Below, one piece after another: positions 47,389 to 60,272 of a DNA stretch of 64,000 bases; positions within the stretch are counted from its first letter, which is position 1; each line of letters begins with the position of its first letter. Below the pieces are notes generated by a model, which was given only the letters and a program-made list of their open reading frames with translations, had not been told where the DNA came from and searched no databases. Made by a program: the position numbers and the translations under genes. The stretch is from Geodermatophilus dictyosporus (GTDB taxonomy: Bacteria > Actinomycetota > Actinomycetes > Mycobacteriales > Geodermatophilaceae), in assembly GCF_900115505.1 (NCBI RefSeq), contig NZ_FOWQ01000002.1, positions 449,145-513,144 of the forward strand, read 5' to 3'.

Positions 47389-48264
47389 ATGACCGCCGCA
47401 CCCCCTCCCGCTCCCCCGGCCGAACCACCGCCGATCACCCGTCCCTCGCTCCGGCGCAGCCGCACCGACAAGGTCGCCGGCGGTGTCGCCGGCGGGCTGG
47501 CCGAGTACAGCGGCATCGACCCGCTGCTCTGGCGGGTCGGCTTCGTCGCCCTCACCCTCGCCGGTGGCTCCGGCGTCCTCGTCTACGCCCTGCTGTGGCT
47601 GCTGATGCCGGCCGGGCCGCGCACCCGCGCCGACGGCGTCCCGGCCGAGCCGGCCGGTCCCCGCTCCCCCGTCGCCGCGTTCACCGTCGCGGGGCTGCTG
47701 ATCATCGTCGGGCTGCTGGTCCTCGTCACCCGCTACACCGACCTCGACCTCGGCTCGCGCGGCTTCCTCGCCTCCGCCCTGCTGGTCGTGGGCCTGGGGC
47801 TGGTGGCCTCGAGCCTCAGCCGCGGCCGCTCGCCGCGCGGCGGGCTGATCGCCGTCGGTGCCGTCCTGTCGCTGGCGGTGCTGTTCACCTCCGCCGTGCC
47901 CGAGATCGACGACGAGGTCGGGGGCATCGGCGACCAGGACCACCGGCCGACCTCGGTCGCCGACGTGCGCAGCACCTACAGCGTCGGCGCCGGCGACCTC
48001 GACCTCGACCTGTCCCGGCTCGACGTCGGCGAGGTCGACACGCCGCTGGAGGTGCGCGTCGACCACGGCCTGGGCGACCTCGACGTGACCGTGCCCGACG
48101 ACTTCGACGTCCGCGTCGACGTCGAGCACGGCCTCGGCGACGTCGACCTGTTCGACCAGGGCCCCGACGGCGGCCTGTTCCGCGGGGACGACGGTGACGG
48201 CGACGTCGACCTCGTCCTGACCATCCACTCCGGCCTCGGTGACGTGGAGGTGTCCCGTGCCTGA
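47389..48264 (+). CDS. PspC-domain membrane protein with C-terminal adhesin-like domain
   Basis: This 291-residue protein starts with a Pro-rich stretch and a PspC domain (RTDKVAGGVAGGLAEYSGIDP, GVLVYALLWLLMP), followed by three further hydrophobic segments and a hydrophilic C-terminal part. The C-terminal region (ADVRSTYSVGAGDLDLDLSRL, VDHGLGDLDVTVP) shows the repeated short strands of the LiaF/DUF2154-like beta domain. LiaF-like domains restrain sensor kinases in other bacteria, so it may modulate the divergent kinase. ATG 47389 is preceded by an inverted operator candidate. Confidence 0.88.
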   Translation: MTAAPPPAPPAEPPPITRPSLRRSRTDKVAGGVAGGLAEYSGIDPLLWRVGFVALTLAGGSGVLVYALLWLLMPAGPRTRADGVPAEPAGPRSPVAAFTVAGLLIIVGLLVLVTRYTDLDLGSRGFLASALLVVGLGLVASSLSRGRSPRGGLIAVGAVLSLAVLFTSAVPEIDDEVGGIGDQDHRPTSVADVRSTYSVGAGDLDLDLSRLDVGEVDTPLEVRVDHGLGDLDVTVPDDFDVRVDVEHGLGDVDLFDQGPDGGLFRGDDGDGDVDLVLTIHSGLGDVEVSRA

Positions 48265-48562
48265 CTACAGCGAGTTCCCCACCACCCCGACCGGCTGGCA
48301 GGAGCGCGCGCTGGCCGACCAGTGGCAGTACCCCACCGCGCTGGAGACCCGGGACGCCCCGCTGCCGCCGCGGCGCCGGCCGGACCTGGTGACCCTCGTC
48401 CCGGGCGTCGTCTACGTCGTCCTCGCACTGGTGGTCCTCGCCGGGGTCGCCCTGCCGCTGGACCTCCTGGCCGACGGCGGCCTGCTCTGGCTGCTGCTGG
48501 TGGGCGCCGGTGTCGCGCTCCTGGTCACCGAGCTGCGCAGGACCCGCCGCAGGCGCGGCTGA
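48257..48562 (+). CDS. Small membrane protein coupled to the PspC gene
   Basis: This 101-residue protein has a hydrophilic first half (PDYSEFPTTPTGWQERALAD) and two hydrophobic segments (VVYVVLALVVLAGVALPLDLL and LLWLLLVGAGVALLVTEL) ending in a basic tail TRRRRG. The GTG at 48257 overlaps the PspC gene end by eight bases and is preceded by GGAGG. I do not recognise the family. Its place suggests a role with the PspC protein. Confidence 0.78.
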   Translation: MPDYSEFPTTPTGWQERALADQWQYPTALETRDAPLPPRRRPDLVTLVPGVVYVVLALVVLAGVALPLDLLADGGLLWLLLVGAGVALLVTELRRTRRRRG

Positions 48563-48583
48563 CCACCACGGGGGCGGACAGCA

Positions 48584-48619
48584 GGAGGGCCCGGGGAGCA
48601 CCCGCTCCCCGGGCCCTCC
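48584..48619. terminator. Bidirectional terminator hairpin
   Basis: A perfect 16-bp stem (48584-48599 with 48604-48619) and a 4-base loop lie between the stop of the small membrane protein (48562) and that of the convergent hydrolase (48627). Confidence 0.75.
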
Positions 48620-48626
48620 GTCGTGG

Positions 48627-49211
48627 TCAGCCGGCCACCCGGGCGCAGAAGGCGAGCGCGTGCCGCCAGAGCGCCTCGGTGGCCACCGGGTCGTACTCGG
48701 CGGGCAGGCCCGGGTCGGTGAACAGGTGTCCCTCCCCCGGGTACTCGAACGCCTCCAGCTCCCCGCCGGCGGCCGCCACCTCGTCGGCGAGCTGCGCGGC
48801 CCACCCGGCGGACCGGAGGGGGTCCCCGGCGGCGGTGTGCAGCTGCGCCGGCAGCCCCGCCGGCCAGGACGGGGCCCCGAGCACCGCCACCGGCAGCGCG
48901 CCGGAGAACAGCAGCACCCCGGCGCACCGGCGCCGCGTGGCGACGTACTCGGCCATGCCCGCGCCGTTGGAGAACCCCGCGGCCACGAAGCCGTCGGGCA
49001 GGTCGCGGACCGCCTCGAGCGCCGCCGCCATCAGCGCCGGGAACCCCACCGACCCGGCGTGCGCGCCGGCCTCCGCGTAGTCGTCGAAGAACCGGCCGCC
49101 GTACTGGTCGACGACGAGGACGTCGTGCCCGGCGGCGCGCAGCCGGCCGGCGGCGTCGAGGACCCCGGCACGGACGCCGAGGACGGAGTGGAACAGCGCG
49201 ATGGATGCCAT
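48627..49211 (-). CDS. Dienelactone hydrolase-family protein
   Basis: This 194-residue alpha/beta hydrolase of the DLH family has IALFHSVLGVRAGVLDAA at the start, the nucleophile elbow in AGFSNGAGMAEY (Ser where classical DLH has Cys), a late GDPL stretch and the catalytic His in GEGHLFTDPGLPAEY. Substrate unknown. The ATG at 49211 gives MASIALFHS. It is transcribed away from the WYL regulator, 65 bases between starts, with a palindrome between them, which suggests direct control by that regulator. Confidence 0.88.
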   Translation of the reverse strand: MASIALFHSVLGVRAGVLDAAGRLRAAGHDVLVVDQYGGRFFDDYAEAGAHAGSVGFPALMAAALEAVRDLPDGFVAAGFSNGAGMAEYVATRRRCAGVLLFSGALPVAVLGAPSWPAGLPAQLHTAAGDPLRSAGWAAQLADEVAAAGGELEAFEYPGEGHLFTDPGLPAEYDPVATEALWRHALAFCARVAG

Positions 49212-49233
49212 GCCCGCCACGGTGCCGGTGTCC

Positions 49234-49255
49234 CGGTGACACCGTCCTGTCACCG
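49234..49255. promoter_or_regulatory. Palindromic operator candidate between hydrolase and WYL regulator
   Basis: cggtgaca-ccgtcc-tgtcaccg is a perfect 8-6-8 inverted repeat with a TGACA/TGTCA core, 23 bases from the hydrolase start and 22 bases from the regulator start. It is well placed for a DeoR/YafY-type regulator that represses both genes. Confidence 0.6.
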
Positions 49256-49276
49256 TCTCCGGGCAGGATCACGGCC

Positions 49277-49972
49277 GTGAACCGCACCGACCGCCTGCAC
49301 GCGCTCACCGAGGAGCTGCGCCGGGCCGGGCGCCGCGGGCGGACGGCGCAGCGGCTGGCCTCCTGGCTGGAGGTCTCCACCCGCACGGTCAAGCGCGACG
49401 TCAGCGCGCTGCAGCAGGCGGGCGTGCCGATCTGGGCGAGCGCCGGCCCGGGCGGCGGCTACGTGCTCGACGCGGCCGCGACCCTCCCGCCGGTCAACCT
49501 CACGCCGGCGCAGGCGGTGGCAGTGGCCGTCGCGCTGGCCGGGTCGGGGGACGCGCCCTTCGCCGTCGACGGCCGGGCGGCCCTGGAGAAGGTGCTCGAC
49601 GTGATGGCGCCCCAGGCACGGGCGGAGGCCGAGCGACTCGGGGGCCGGGTGTGGGTGCGCGCGCCGTCCGGGGTGCGGCCGGGCACCGCCGCGGTGGTCG
49701 AGCGGGCGCTGGGAGAGCGCCGCGTCCTGGCGATCACCTACCGCGACCGGGAGGGGACGCCGTCACGCCGGCGGGTGGAGCCGCGGCTCGTGGCCCGCAC
49801 CGGCGGCCACTGGTACCTGGTCGGCTGGTGCCGGGAGCGGGACGCGCCACGCTGGTTCCGGTGGGACCGCATCGAGGCCGCCGACCTGACGACCGAGCCG
49901 GCACCCGAGCGCGACCCCGCCCTCTACGGCACCCCGCCGCCCGACGCCCACGCCGTGAGGTCCCCGTGGTGA
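49277..49972 (+). CDS. YafY-type transcriptional regulator (HTH plus WYL domain)
   Basis: This 231-residue regulator begins with a winged helix-turn-helix (TDRLHALTEELRRAGR, TAQRLASWLEVSTRTVKRDV) followed by AGVPIWASAGPGGGYVL, and ends with a WYL-like effector domain (YRDREGTPSRRRVEPRLVAR, GHWYLVGWCRERDAPRWFRWDRI). The WYL signature reads WYLVGWC. The GTG at 49277 is chosen as it begins the helix-turn-helix. The ligand is unknown; the divergent hydrolase gene is the likely target. Confidence 0.9.
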   Translation: MNRTDRLHALTEELRRAGRRGRTAQRLASWLEVSTRTVKRDVSALQQAGVPIWASAGPGGGYVLDAAATLPPVNLTPAQAVAVAVALAGSGDAPFAVDGRAALEKVLDVMAPQARAEAERLGGRVWVRAPSGVRPGTAAVVERALGERRVLAITYRDREGTPSRRRVEPRLVARTGGHWYLVGWCRERDAPRWFRWDRIEAADLTTEPAPERDPALYGTPPPDAHAVRSPW

Positions 49973-49978
49973 CCTGCT

Positions 49979-50038
49979 GGAACGGCCCTCCTGCAGGGTC
50001 CCGCTGCGAGCCTGCGAGCAGTGGGGGCAGGAGGGTCC
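49979..50038 (-). repeat. Dispersed 3'-UTR palindrome, copy 2 (after guaA)
   Basis: The flank tggaacggccc is followed by a 9-bp stem (ccctcctgc 49986-49994 with gcaggaggg 50027-50035). The loop contains ctgcagggtcccgctgcgag and gcgag, as in copies 1 and 3. It ends just before the guaA stop at 50039. Confidence 0.8.
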
Positions 50039-51601
50039 TCACTCCCACTCGATGGTGCCGGGCGGTTTGCTCGTCACGTCGAGGACGACCCGGTTGACCT
50101 CGGGGACCTCGTTGGTGATCCGGGTGGAGACGCGCGCCAGCAGGTCGTAGGGCAGCCGGGTCCAGTCGGCGGTCATGGCGTCCTCGCTGGACACCGGCCG
50201 CAGCACGACCGGGTGGCCGTAGGTGCGCCCGTCGCCCTGCACGCCCACCGAGCGGACGTCGGCCAGCAGCACCACCGGGCACTGCCAGATCTCGCGGTCC
50301 AACCCGGCGGCGGTGAGCTCGGCACGCACGATGGCGTCGGCCCGCCGCAGCACGTCGAGCCGCTCCCGGGTCACCTCGCCGACGATGCGGATGCCCAGCC
50401 CCGGGCCGGGGAACGGCTGGCGCCACACCATCGACTCGGGCAGCCCGAGCTGCAGTCCGACCTCGCGGACCTCGTCCTTGAACAGCGTCCGCAGCGGCTC
50501 GACGAGGGTGAACTGGAGGTCCTCGGGCAGCCCGCCGACGTTGTGGTGGCTCTTGATGTTCGCCGTCCCGGTGCCGCCGCCGGACTCGACGACGTCGGGG
50601 TAGAGGGTCCCCTGCACGAGGAAGTCGACCGACTCCCCGTGCTCCTTCGCGTCGCCGACGACGTCGAGGGCGGCCTGCTCGAACACCCGGATGAACTCGC
50701 GGCCGATCGTCTTGCGCTTCTGCTCCGGGTCGGCGAGGCCGGCGAGCGCGGTGAGGAACTGCTCGCGGGCGTCGACGACCCGCAGGTCCACCCCGGTGAC
50801 GGCGACGAAGTCCCGCTCGATCTGCTCGGTCTCGCCCTCGCGCATGAGCCCGTGGTCGACGTAGACGCAGGTCAGCCGGTCGCCGATGGCCCGCTGCACG
50901 AGTGCTGCGGCGACGGCGGAGTCCACCCCGCCGGACAGCGCGCACAGCGCGCGCCCCTCCCCCACCTGCGCACGGATCCGCTCGACCTGCTCCTCGACGA
51001 CGTTGGCCATCGTCCAGGTGGGCTCGAGGCCGGCGATGTCGAACAGGAAGTGCTCGAGCACCGTCTGCCCGTGGGCGGTGTGGCGCACCTCCGGGTGGAA
51101 CTGCACCCCGGCCAGCCGCCGGTCGACGTCCTCGAAGGCGGCGACCGGCGCGCCCGTGGAGGTGGCGGTGACGGTGAACCCGGGCGGGGCGGCGCTGACG
51201 GCGTCGCCGTGGCTCATCCACACCGACTGCTCGACCGGCAGGGTCCCGAACAGCCGCCCGCCGGTGGTGACCGTCAGCGGCGTGCCGCCGTACTCGCGGT
51301 CGCCGGTGCGGGCCACGGTGCCGCCGAGGGAGGCGGCCATCGCCTGGAAGCCGTAGCAGATGCCGAACGCCGGCACCCCGCCCTCGAACAGCGCCGGGTC
51401 GAGCTGCGGCGCCCCCTCCGCGTAGACGCTCGACGGCCCGCCGGAGAGCACGATCGCCGCGGGCTCCCGGGCGAGCACCTCGTCGGCGGACACCGACGAG
51501 GGCACGATCTCGGAGTAGACGCCGGCCTCGCGGATGCGCCGGGCGATGAGCTGGGCGTACTGCGCGCCGAAGTCGACGACGAGGACGGTCGGGAAGTCCA
51601 T
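50039..51601 (-). CDS. guaA: GMP synthase (glutamine-hydrolysing)
   Basis: This 520-residue enzyme aminates XMP to GMP. The N-terminal glutamine amidotransferase has [18 protein letters not shown], the catalytic Cys in [10 protein letters not shown] and the His/Glu in QFHPEVRHT. The ATP-pyrophosphatase domain has the P-loop [23 protein letters not shown] and the dimerisation domain with [14 protein letters not shown] and the C-terminal KPPGTIEWE. Its ATG overlaps the guaB3 stop by one base. It ends the guaB-guaB3-guaA block. Confidence 0.96.
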   Translation of the reverse strand: MDFPTVLVVDFGAQYAQLIARRIREAGVYSEIVPSSVSADEVLAREPAAIVLSGGPSSVYAEGAPQLDPALFEGGVPAFGICYGFQAMAASLGGTVARTGDREYGGTPLTVTTGGRLFGTLPVEQSVWMSHGDAVSAAPPGFTVTATSTGAPVAAFEDVDRRLAGVQFHPEVRHTAHGQTVLEHFLFDIAGLEPTWTMANVVEEQVERIRAQVGEGRALCALSGGVDSAVAAALVQRAIGDRLTCVYVDHGLMREGETEQIERDFVAVTGVDLRVVDAREQFLTALAGLADPEQKRKTIGREFIRVFEQAALDVVGDAKEHGESVDFLVQGTLYPDVVESGGGTGTANIKSHHNVGGLPEDLQFTLVEPLRTLFKDEVREVGLQLGLPESMVWRQPFPGPGLGIRIVGEVTRERLDVLRRADAIVRAELTAAGLDREIWQCPVVLLADVRSVGVQGDGRTYGHPVVLRPVSSEDAMTADWTRLPYDLLARVSTRITNEVPEVNRVVLDVTSKPPGTIEWE

Positions 51602-52737
51602 CAGTCGGATCGACCGCCGATGACGAGGTCCACCCGCTGGAACTCCTTGAGGTCGCGGTAGCCGGTCTTGGCCATCGTGCGGCGCAGCGCCCCGAAGAGG
51701 TTGGTGCGCCCGTCGGCGGTCTCGGCCGGGCCGAGCAGCACCTGCTCGAGCGTCCCGGCGGCCGGGACCGGTGCCGACGTCCCGCCACGCGGCAGCCGCG
51801 GGTGGGCGGCCACCGAGTCCCACCAGACGCCGCCGGCCGGGGCCTCCCGCGCGGCGCGCAGCGGCTCGCCGATCTGCACGGCGTCGGCCCCGCAGGCCAG
51901 CGCCCGCGCGATCGCCCCGCTGGTCTCGATCCGGCCGTTGGCGATGACGTGCACGTACCGCCCGCCGGTCTCGTCGAGGTAGTCGCGGCGGGCGGCCGCG
52001 GCGTCGGCGATCGCGCTGGCCAGCGGCACCCGGATGCCCATGACGGCGTCGGCGGTGGAGAAGCTGTCGGCGCCCACGCCGACGACCACGCCGGCCGCGC
52101 CGGTGCGCATGAGGTGCAGCGCGGTCGTGTAGTTGGCCGCGCCGCCGACGACCACCGGGACGTCGAGGTCGGCGATGAACTCCTTGAGGTTGAGCGCGGC
52201 GCCCTGGGTGGTCACGTGCTCGGCGGAGACGATCGTGCCCTGGATGACCAGCAGGTCGACCCCCGCGGCGAGCACCGCGGGCGCCAGCTGCTCGGTGTGC
52301 TGGGGCGAGACCCGCACCGCCGTCGTGACCCCGGCGTCGCGCACCTCCTTGATCCGCGCGGTGATCAGGTCCGGCTTGACCGGCTCGGCGTAGACCTGCT
52401 GCAGCAGCGCCACCGGCAGCGACGCCTCGGCGGCGGCGTCGCACAGCTGCCGGTACACCGGCAGCGGGTCGTCGTAGCGGGTCCACAGGCCCTCGGCGTT
52501 GAGCACGCCGAGGCCGCCGGCCTGACCGACCGCGATGGCCGTCGCCGGGCTGACGACGGCGTCGCTGGGGCTGGTGACCAGCGGGATGTCGAACCGGAAG
52601 GCGTCGATCTGCCAGGCCGTGGAGACGTCGTCGACGTCGCGGGTCCGGCGGGAGGGCACGATCGAGACCTCGTCGAGGTCGTAGCCCCGGCGGGCGAAGC
52701 GGTTGAGGCCGATCTCGACGGTGTCGCGCGCGGGCAT
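51601..52737 (-). CDS. guaB3: GuaB3-type IMP dehydrogenase-related protein
   Basis: This 378-residue protein is the CBS-less IMPDH-like paralogue found next to guaB in actinobacteria. It has [19 protein letters not shown], the barrel motif [51 protein letters not shown], and [23 protein letters not shown] near the end. The usual IMPDH catalytic loop GSxCxTR is replaced by [14 protein letters not shown], so a purely IMPDH role is uncertain. It starts two bases after the guaB stop and overlaps guaA by one base. Confidence 0.92.
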   Translation of the reverse strand: MPARDTVEIGLNRFARRGYDLDEVSIVPSRRTRDVDDVSTAWQIDAFRFDIPLVTSPSDAVVSPATAIAVGQAGGLGVLNAEGLWTRYDDPLPVYRQLCDAAAEASLPVALLQQVYAEPVKPDLITARIKEVRDAGVTTAVRVSPQHTEQLAPAVLAAGVDLLVIQGTIVSAEHVTTQGAALNLKEFIADLDVPVVVGGAANYTTALHLMRTGAAGVVVGVGADSFSTADAVMGIRVPLASAIADAAAARRDYLDETGGRYVHVIANGRIETSGAIARALACGADAVQIGEPLRAAREAPAGGVWWDSVAAHPRLPRGGTSAPVPAAGTLEQVLLGPAETADGRTNLFGALRRTMAKTGYRDLKEFQRVDLVIGGRSD

Positions 52738-52739
52738 CG

Positions 52740-55201
<2,462 letters not shown>

Positions 55202-55212
<11 letters not shown>

Positions 55213-55260
55213 ACGCGTCGAGGGCCCCCTCCGTCGATCGGAGGGGGCCCTCGGCGGGTG
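55202..55260. terminator. Nested terminator hairpin after the BldM-like gene
   Basis: A 15-bp stem (55219-55233 with 55239-55253, loop tcgat) is framed by a 9-bp outer match (55202-55210 with 55252-55260, sharing two bases). It begins about 10 bases after the minus-strand stop at 55271. Confidence 0.7.
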
Positions 55261-55270
55261 GTCGTCCGGC

Positions 55271-56002
55271 TCAGGTCATCATGCCGCGGCGGAAGCCGGT
55301 GGCGACCGCCTCGGCGCGGTCCTTGGCGCCGAGCTTGCGGAACAGCCGGCGCGCGTGGGTCTTGATGGTGTCCTCGGACAGGTAGAGCTCGCGGCCGATC
55401 TGGGCGTTGCTCTTGCCCTGGCTCATGCCGGTGAGCACCTGCATCTCGCGCATCGACAGGGTGACCGGCGGCGCGCTCTCGCGGACCGTCGTGCTCACGA
55501 CCCGCGGGCCCGCGCCGTTGAGCGGCGCCGCCCACGAGGGCGCCGGAGCGCCCACCGAGGCCAGCGGCACCGGGGCGGCCGGCTGCGGCGGCCGGCCGTC
55601 GGCCCGCAGCCCCACCCGGGACAGGCCCAGGCCCATCTCCAGGGCGCTGGCGTCCCAGCGGAGGTACCCGCGGGCACCGACGGCGACGGCGGCACGGACC
55701 GTCTCGGCGTCGTCCGGTGCGCCGAGCACCAGCACCGGCACGGTCGGGTGGCTGCGCAGCACCTGGGTGGCCACGGTCAGGCCGGTGTCCACCGCGCGCT
55801 GGGTGCCGACCAGCAGCACGTCGGGCTGGCGGGTGGCCAGCCGCTGGACCAGCGTGGCGGCGTCACCGACGACCTCGACCCGGCCGACGAACGGCAGGGC
55901 CACCAGGCGGGAGGCGACGTCGTCGCGGACACGGCGGCGCTCGTCGTACACCCACACGGTGGTGGCACCGTGGCCGGGACCGCGCATCCTGTCGTCGATC
56001 AC
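55271..56002 (-). CDS. BldM-like atypical LuxR-type regulator
   Basis: This 243-residue protein has an N-terminal receiver-like domain and a C-terminal LuxR-type helix-turn-helix (SMREMQVLTGMSQGKSNAQI, EDTIKTHARRLFRKLGAKDR). The receiver lacks the phosphoacceptor Asp: where others read PDVVLLD, it reads PDVLLVGTQ. The acidic pair near the N-terminus is also altered (VWVYDERRR), so phosphorylation control is unlikely. A linker of about 60 Ala/Pro-rich residues joins the domains. Position next to a WhiB gene and guaB matches Streptomyces bldM. The GTG at 56002 has AGGAG five bases upstream; an ATG at 55987 is the alternative. Confidence 0.85.
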   Translation of the reverse strand: MIDDRMRGPGHGATTVWVYDERRRVRDDVASRLVALPFVGRVEVVGDAATLVQRLATRQPDVLLVGTQRAVDTGLTVATQVLRSHPTVPVLVLGAPDDAETVRAAVAVGARGYLRWDASALEMGLGLSRVGLRADGRPPQPAAPVPLASVGAPAPSWAAPLNGAGPRVVSTTVRESAPPVTLSMREMQVLTGMSQGKSNAQIGRELYLSEDTIKTHARRLFRKLGAKDRAEAVATGFRRGMMT

Positions 56003-56137
56003 TGCAGCTCCTGTCTTCCCCCGGCCGTGCGGGGCGTGGGGTCACTCGACCCGGGTAACGGCACGGCCTGGAGCCACCATGAGCGTCCGGTGGGGGCGGC
56101 GACAGGCGTGCTCACCCTGCGGGGGGAGACGGTGGGC

Positions 56138-56164
56138 GGGAAAATGTCGGACCCCACTGTGTTT
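56138..56164 (+). promoter_or_regulatory. Candidate SigH/SigR-like promoter before whiB
   Basis: gggaaaa at 56138 and gttt at 56161 are 17 bases apart, close to the GGGAAY-N18-GTT pattern of redox-stress sigma factors (SigR/SigH). It lies in a rare AT-richer patch, about 79 bases before the WhiB start. The spacing is one base short of the usual, so this is only a candidate. Confidence 0.3.
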
Positions 56165-56242
56165 GACCCCGGGGACCCTCGGGCACCGGCTCCCGTGCAG
56201 CCGGGTCGCCCCCTCCGGCTCGCCGAGCCGAGGAGGACACAG

Positions 56243-56542
56243 ATGGCTGACATCCGCCGACTGCCGACACCCGTGGCCGAGGTGTGGGACTGGCAGCTCC
56301 ACGGCTCGTGCCGCGGTGAGAGCACCGCCCTGTTCTTCCACCCCGACGGCGAGCGCGGTCCGGCCCGGGCGCGGCGCCAGGCGGCCGCCAAGGCCGTGTG
56401 CGCCAAGTGCCCCGTCGTCGACGCCTGCCTCAAGCACGCGCTCAGCGTCCGCGAGCCCTACGGCGTGTGGGGCGGCATGAGCGAGGAGGAGCGGGCCCGG
56501 CTGATCGCCGCGGAACCCGCCGCCGTCGCCGCGGGGGTCTGA
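56243..56542 (+). CDS. WhiB-family iron-sulfur transcription factor (WhiD/WhiB3 type)
   Basis: This 99-residue protein has the four cysteines of the 4Fe-4S cluster at residues 23, 53, 56 and 62 (SCRGES, VCAKCPVVDAC) and the turn GVWGGMSEEER, followed by an Ala-rich tail. Its place between groL and the bldM-like gene is that of whiD in Streptomyces and whiB3 (Rv3416) in M. tuberculosis. WhiB3/WhiD proteins work with the principal sigma factor and sense redox state or NO. The ATG at 56243 follows GAGGAGG. Confidence 0.93.
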   Translation: MADIRRLPTPVAEVWDWQLHGSCRGESTALFFHPDGERGPARARRQAAAKAVCAKCPVVDACLKHALSVREPYGVWGGMSEEERARLIAAEPAAVAAGV

Positions 56543-56547
56543 GCACC

Positions 56548-56602
56548 CACAGACGCCGAGAGGGCCGGTCCAGCAGCTGCTGGACCGGCCCTCTCGTCTG
56601 TG
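56548..56602. terminator. Perfect 40-bp palindrome terminator after whiB
   Basis: 56557-56576 pairs with 56577-56596 without mismatch, and outer cacaga/tctgtg (56548-56553 with 56597-56602) extends it. It starts six bases after the WhiB stop. It faces the groL terminator region from the other side. Confidence 0.8.
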
Positions 56603-56654
56603 CGGGTCGACCCCGCCCGGTCCCCCGCCGCGAGTCGGTGAGCGGCGAGGGACC

Positions 56655-56718
56655 GGAGCGGCCCCCCTGCAGGGCCCCGCCGCGAGCGTGCGAGCGGTGG
56701 GGGCAGGGAGGTCCTTCC
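56655..56718 (-). repeat. Dispersed 3'-UTR palindrome, copy 3 (after groL)
   Basis: The element reads gagcggcccccctgcagggc, a loop with gcgagcgtgcgag, then ggtgggggcagggaggtcct. It ends just before the groL stop and carries the same loop and flanks as copies 1 and 2, with some mismatches in the stem. Confidence 0.75.
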
Positions 56719-58902
<2,184 letters not shown>

Positions 58903-58924
58903 TCAGGCGCGGACCCGTGTCGAT

Positions 58925-58949
58925 TGGCACTCTACCCAGGAGAGTGCCA
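58925..58949 (-). promoter_or_regulatory. CIRCE element (HrcA operator) before groS
   Basis: tggcactct-acccagg-agagtgcca is a perfect 9-7-9 inverted repeat with the CIRCE core GCACTC-N9-GAGTGC. Known CIRCE elements bind the repressor HrcA and control groESL. It lies 102 bases before the groS GTG. Confidence 0.9.
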
Positions 58950-59004
58950 GCCACTCAACCGGGTCACCGGGGAGCGGGAACCGGCCCTGCGGGAGGCTGG
59001 GGCG

Positions 59005-60222
59005 GTGCCCGACGACGCCGTCCTGACCCATCTGCGGCTGCTGCGGACACCCGAGGGGACGGCGGCCACTGCCCGCGCCGCGGCGCTGCTCGCCGAGGGG
59101 GCCGACGTGCTGGCCGGCGTGGCCCGGCTGCGCGCGGAGGTGGGGCCGGAACTGGCCGGCCCCGCCTGGGAGCTGGCCCGGCTGCGTGCCCGCGCGCGCC
59201 CGGTCCTCGGCGCCGACGCCGACGTCCTGTTCCTCACCGCCGACACCCTCGAGCAGGCCGGCCGGCCGGAGCTCGCCGCCCGCCGCGCCGCCCGGCTGCT
59301 GGCCGACGGCACCGACTCGGCCGCCGACCTCGGCTGTGCGTCGGGCACCGACACGATCGCCCTCGCCCGGGCCGGCGCCCGGGTGCTGGCCGTCGACCGC
59401 GACCCGGTGGCCCGGGAGCTGACCGCGGTCAACGCCGCCGCGCTCGGCGTGGACGACGACGTGTGGGTGCTCGCCGGCGACGTCGTCGAGCTCGTGGACG
59501 CCGCGGGCGGCGGCGAGGTGGCCGGGTGCGGGGCCGCCGTCCTCGACCCGGCGCGGCGGGCGGACGGGCGCCGCCGGCTGCACCCCGACTCCTGGTCGCC
59601 GCCGTGGTCGACGGTGGCCACGCTGCTGGACCGGGTGCCGCGCGCGGTGGTCAAGGTGGCGCCGGGCCTGGACCACGAGCGGGTGCCCGCGGGCGTGGAG
59701 GCCGAGTGGGTGTCGGTGCGCGGCTCGATCGTGGAGGCGCTGCTGTGGGGCACCGGTGTCTCGGCGGCCTGGCGGCGGGCCACCGTCGTCCGCCGCGGGG
59801 TGGCGCACGAGCTGACCGCCGACGCGGACCCGGGACCGGCCGACGCCGGGCCGGTGCGCGGCTGGCTGCACGAGCCCGACCCCGCCGTCATCCGGTCGGG
59901 GCTGGTGTCCCTGGCGGCCACGGAGCTGGGCGCGACCCTGGTCGACCCGACGATCGCCTACCTGACCTCCGACGCCGCCGCGGACTCCCCCTGGGTCTCC
60001 TCCCACCGCGTCGACGAGGTCCTGCCCTTCAACCTCAAGCGGCTGCGCGCGCTGCTGCGGGCGCGCGGCGTCGGCCGGGTGGTGGTGAAGAAGCGCGGCT
60101 CGGCGGTCGAGCCCGAGACGCTCGGCCGGCAGCTGCGCGGCCCGGGTGCCGGGACGGCGACCGTCGTCGTCACCCGCGTGGCCGGCGCCCCGACGGCCCT
60201 CGTCTGCGACGTCGCGGGCTGA
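59005..60222 (+). CDS. Class I SAM-dependent methyltransferase with THUMP-like end
   Basis: This 405-residue protein has a Rossmann methyltransferase core: AADLGCASGTDTIALARAGA (SAM motif I, near residue 110), VLAVDRDPVARELTAVNAAAL, and a DPARR motif (LDPARRADGRRR) as in some RNA methyltransferases. The last 90 residues (LKRLRALLRARGVGRVVVKKRG) look like a THUMP-like domain often annotated in this family. It lacks a proven substrate; tRNA or rRNA is plausible. The GTG at 59005 follows GGGAGG. It is transcribed divergently from groS. Confidence 0.85.
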   Translation: MPDDAVLTHLRLLRTPEGTAATARAAALLAEGADVLAGVARLRAEVGPELAGPAWELARLRARARPVLGADADVLFLTADTLEQAGRPELAARRAARLLADGTDSAADLGCASGTDTIALARAGARVLAVDRDPVARELTAVNAAALGVDDDVWVLAGDVVELVDAAGGGEVAGCGAAVLDPARRADGRRRLHPDSWSPPWSTVATLLDRVPRAVVKVAPGLDHERVPAGVEAEWVSVRGSIVEALLWGTGVSAAWRRATVVRRGVAHELTADADPGPADAGPVRGWLHEPDPAVIRSGLVSLAATELGATLVDPTIAYLTSDAAADSPWVSSHRVDEVLPFNLKRLRALLRARGVGRVVVKKRGSAVEPETLGRQLRGPGAGTATVVVTRVAGAPTALVCDVAG

Positions 60223-60272
60223 GGCGTGCGGTGCCGCTGTAACGGCCGACGGGGACCGGACATGCGGAGGGC

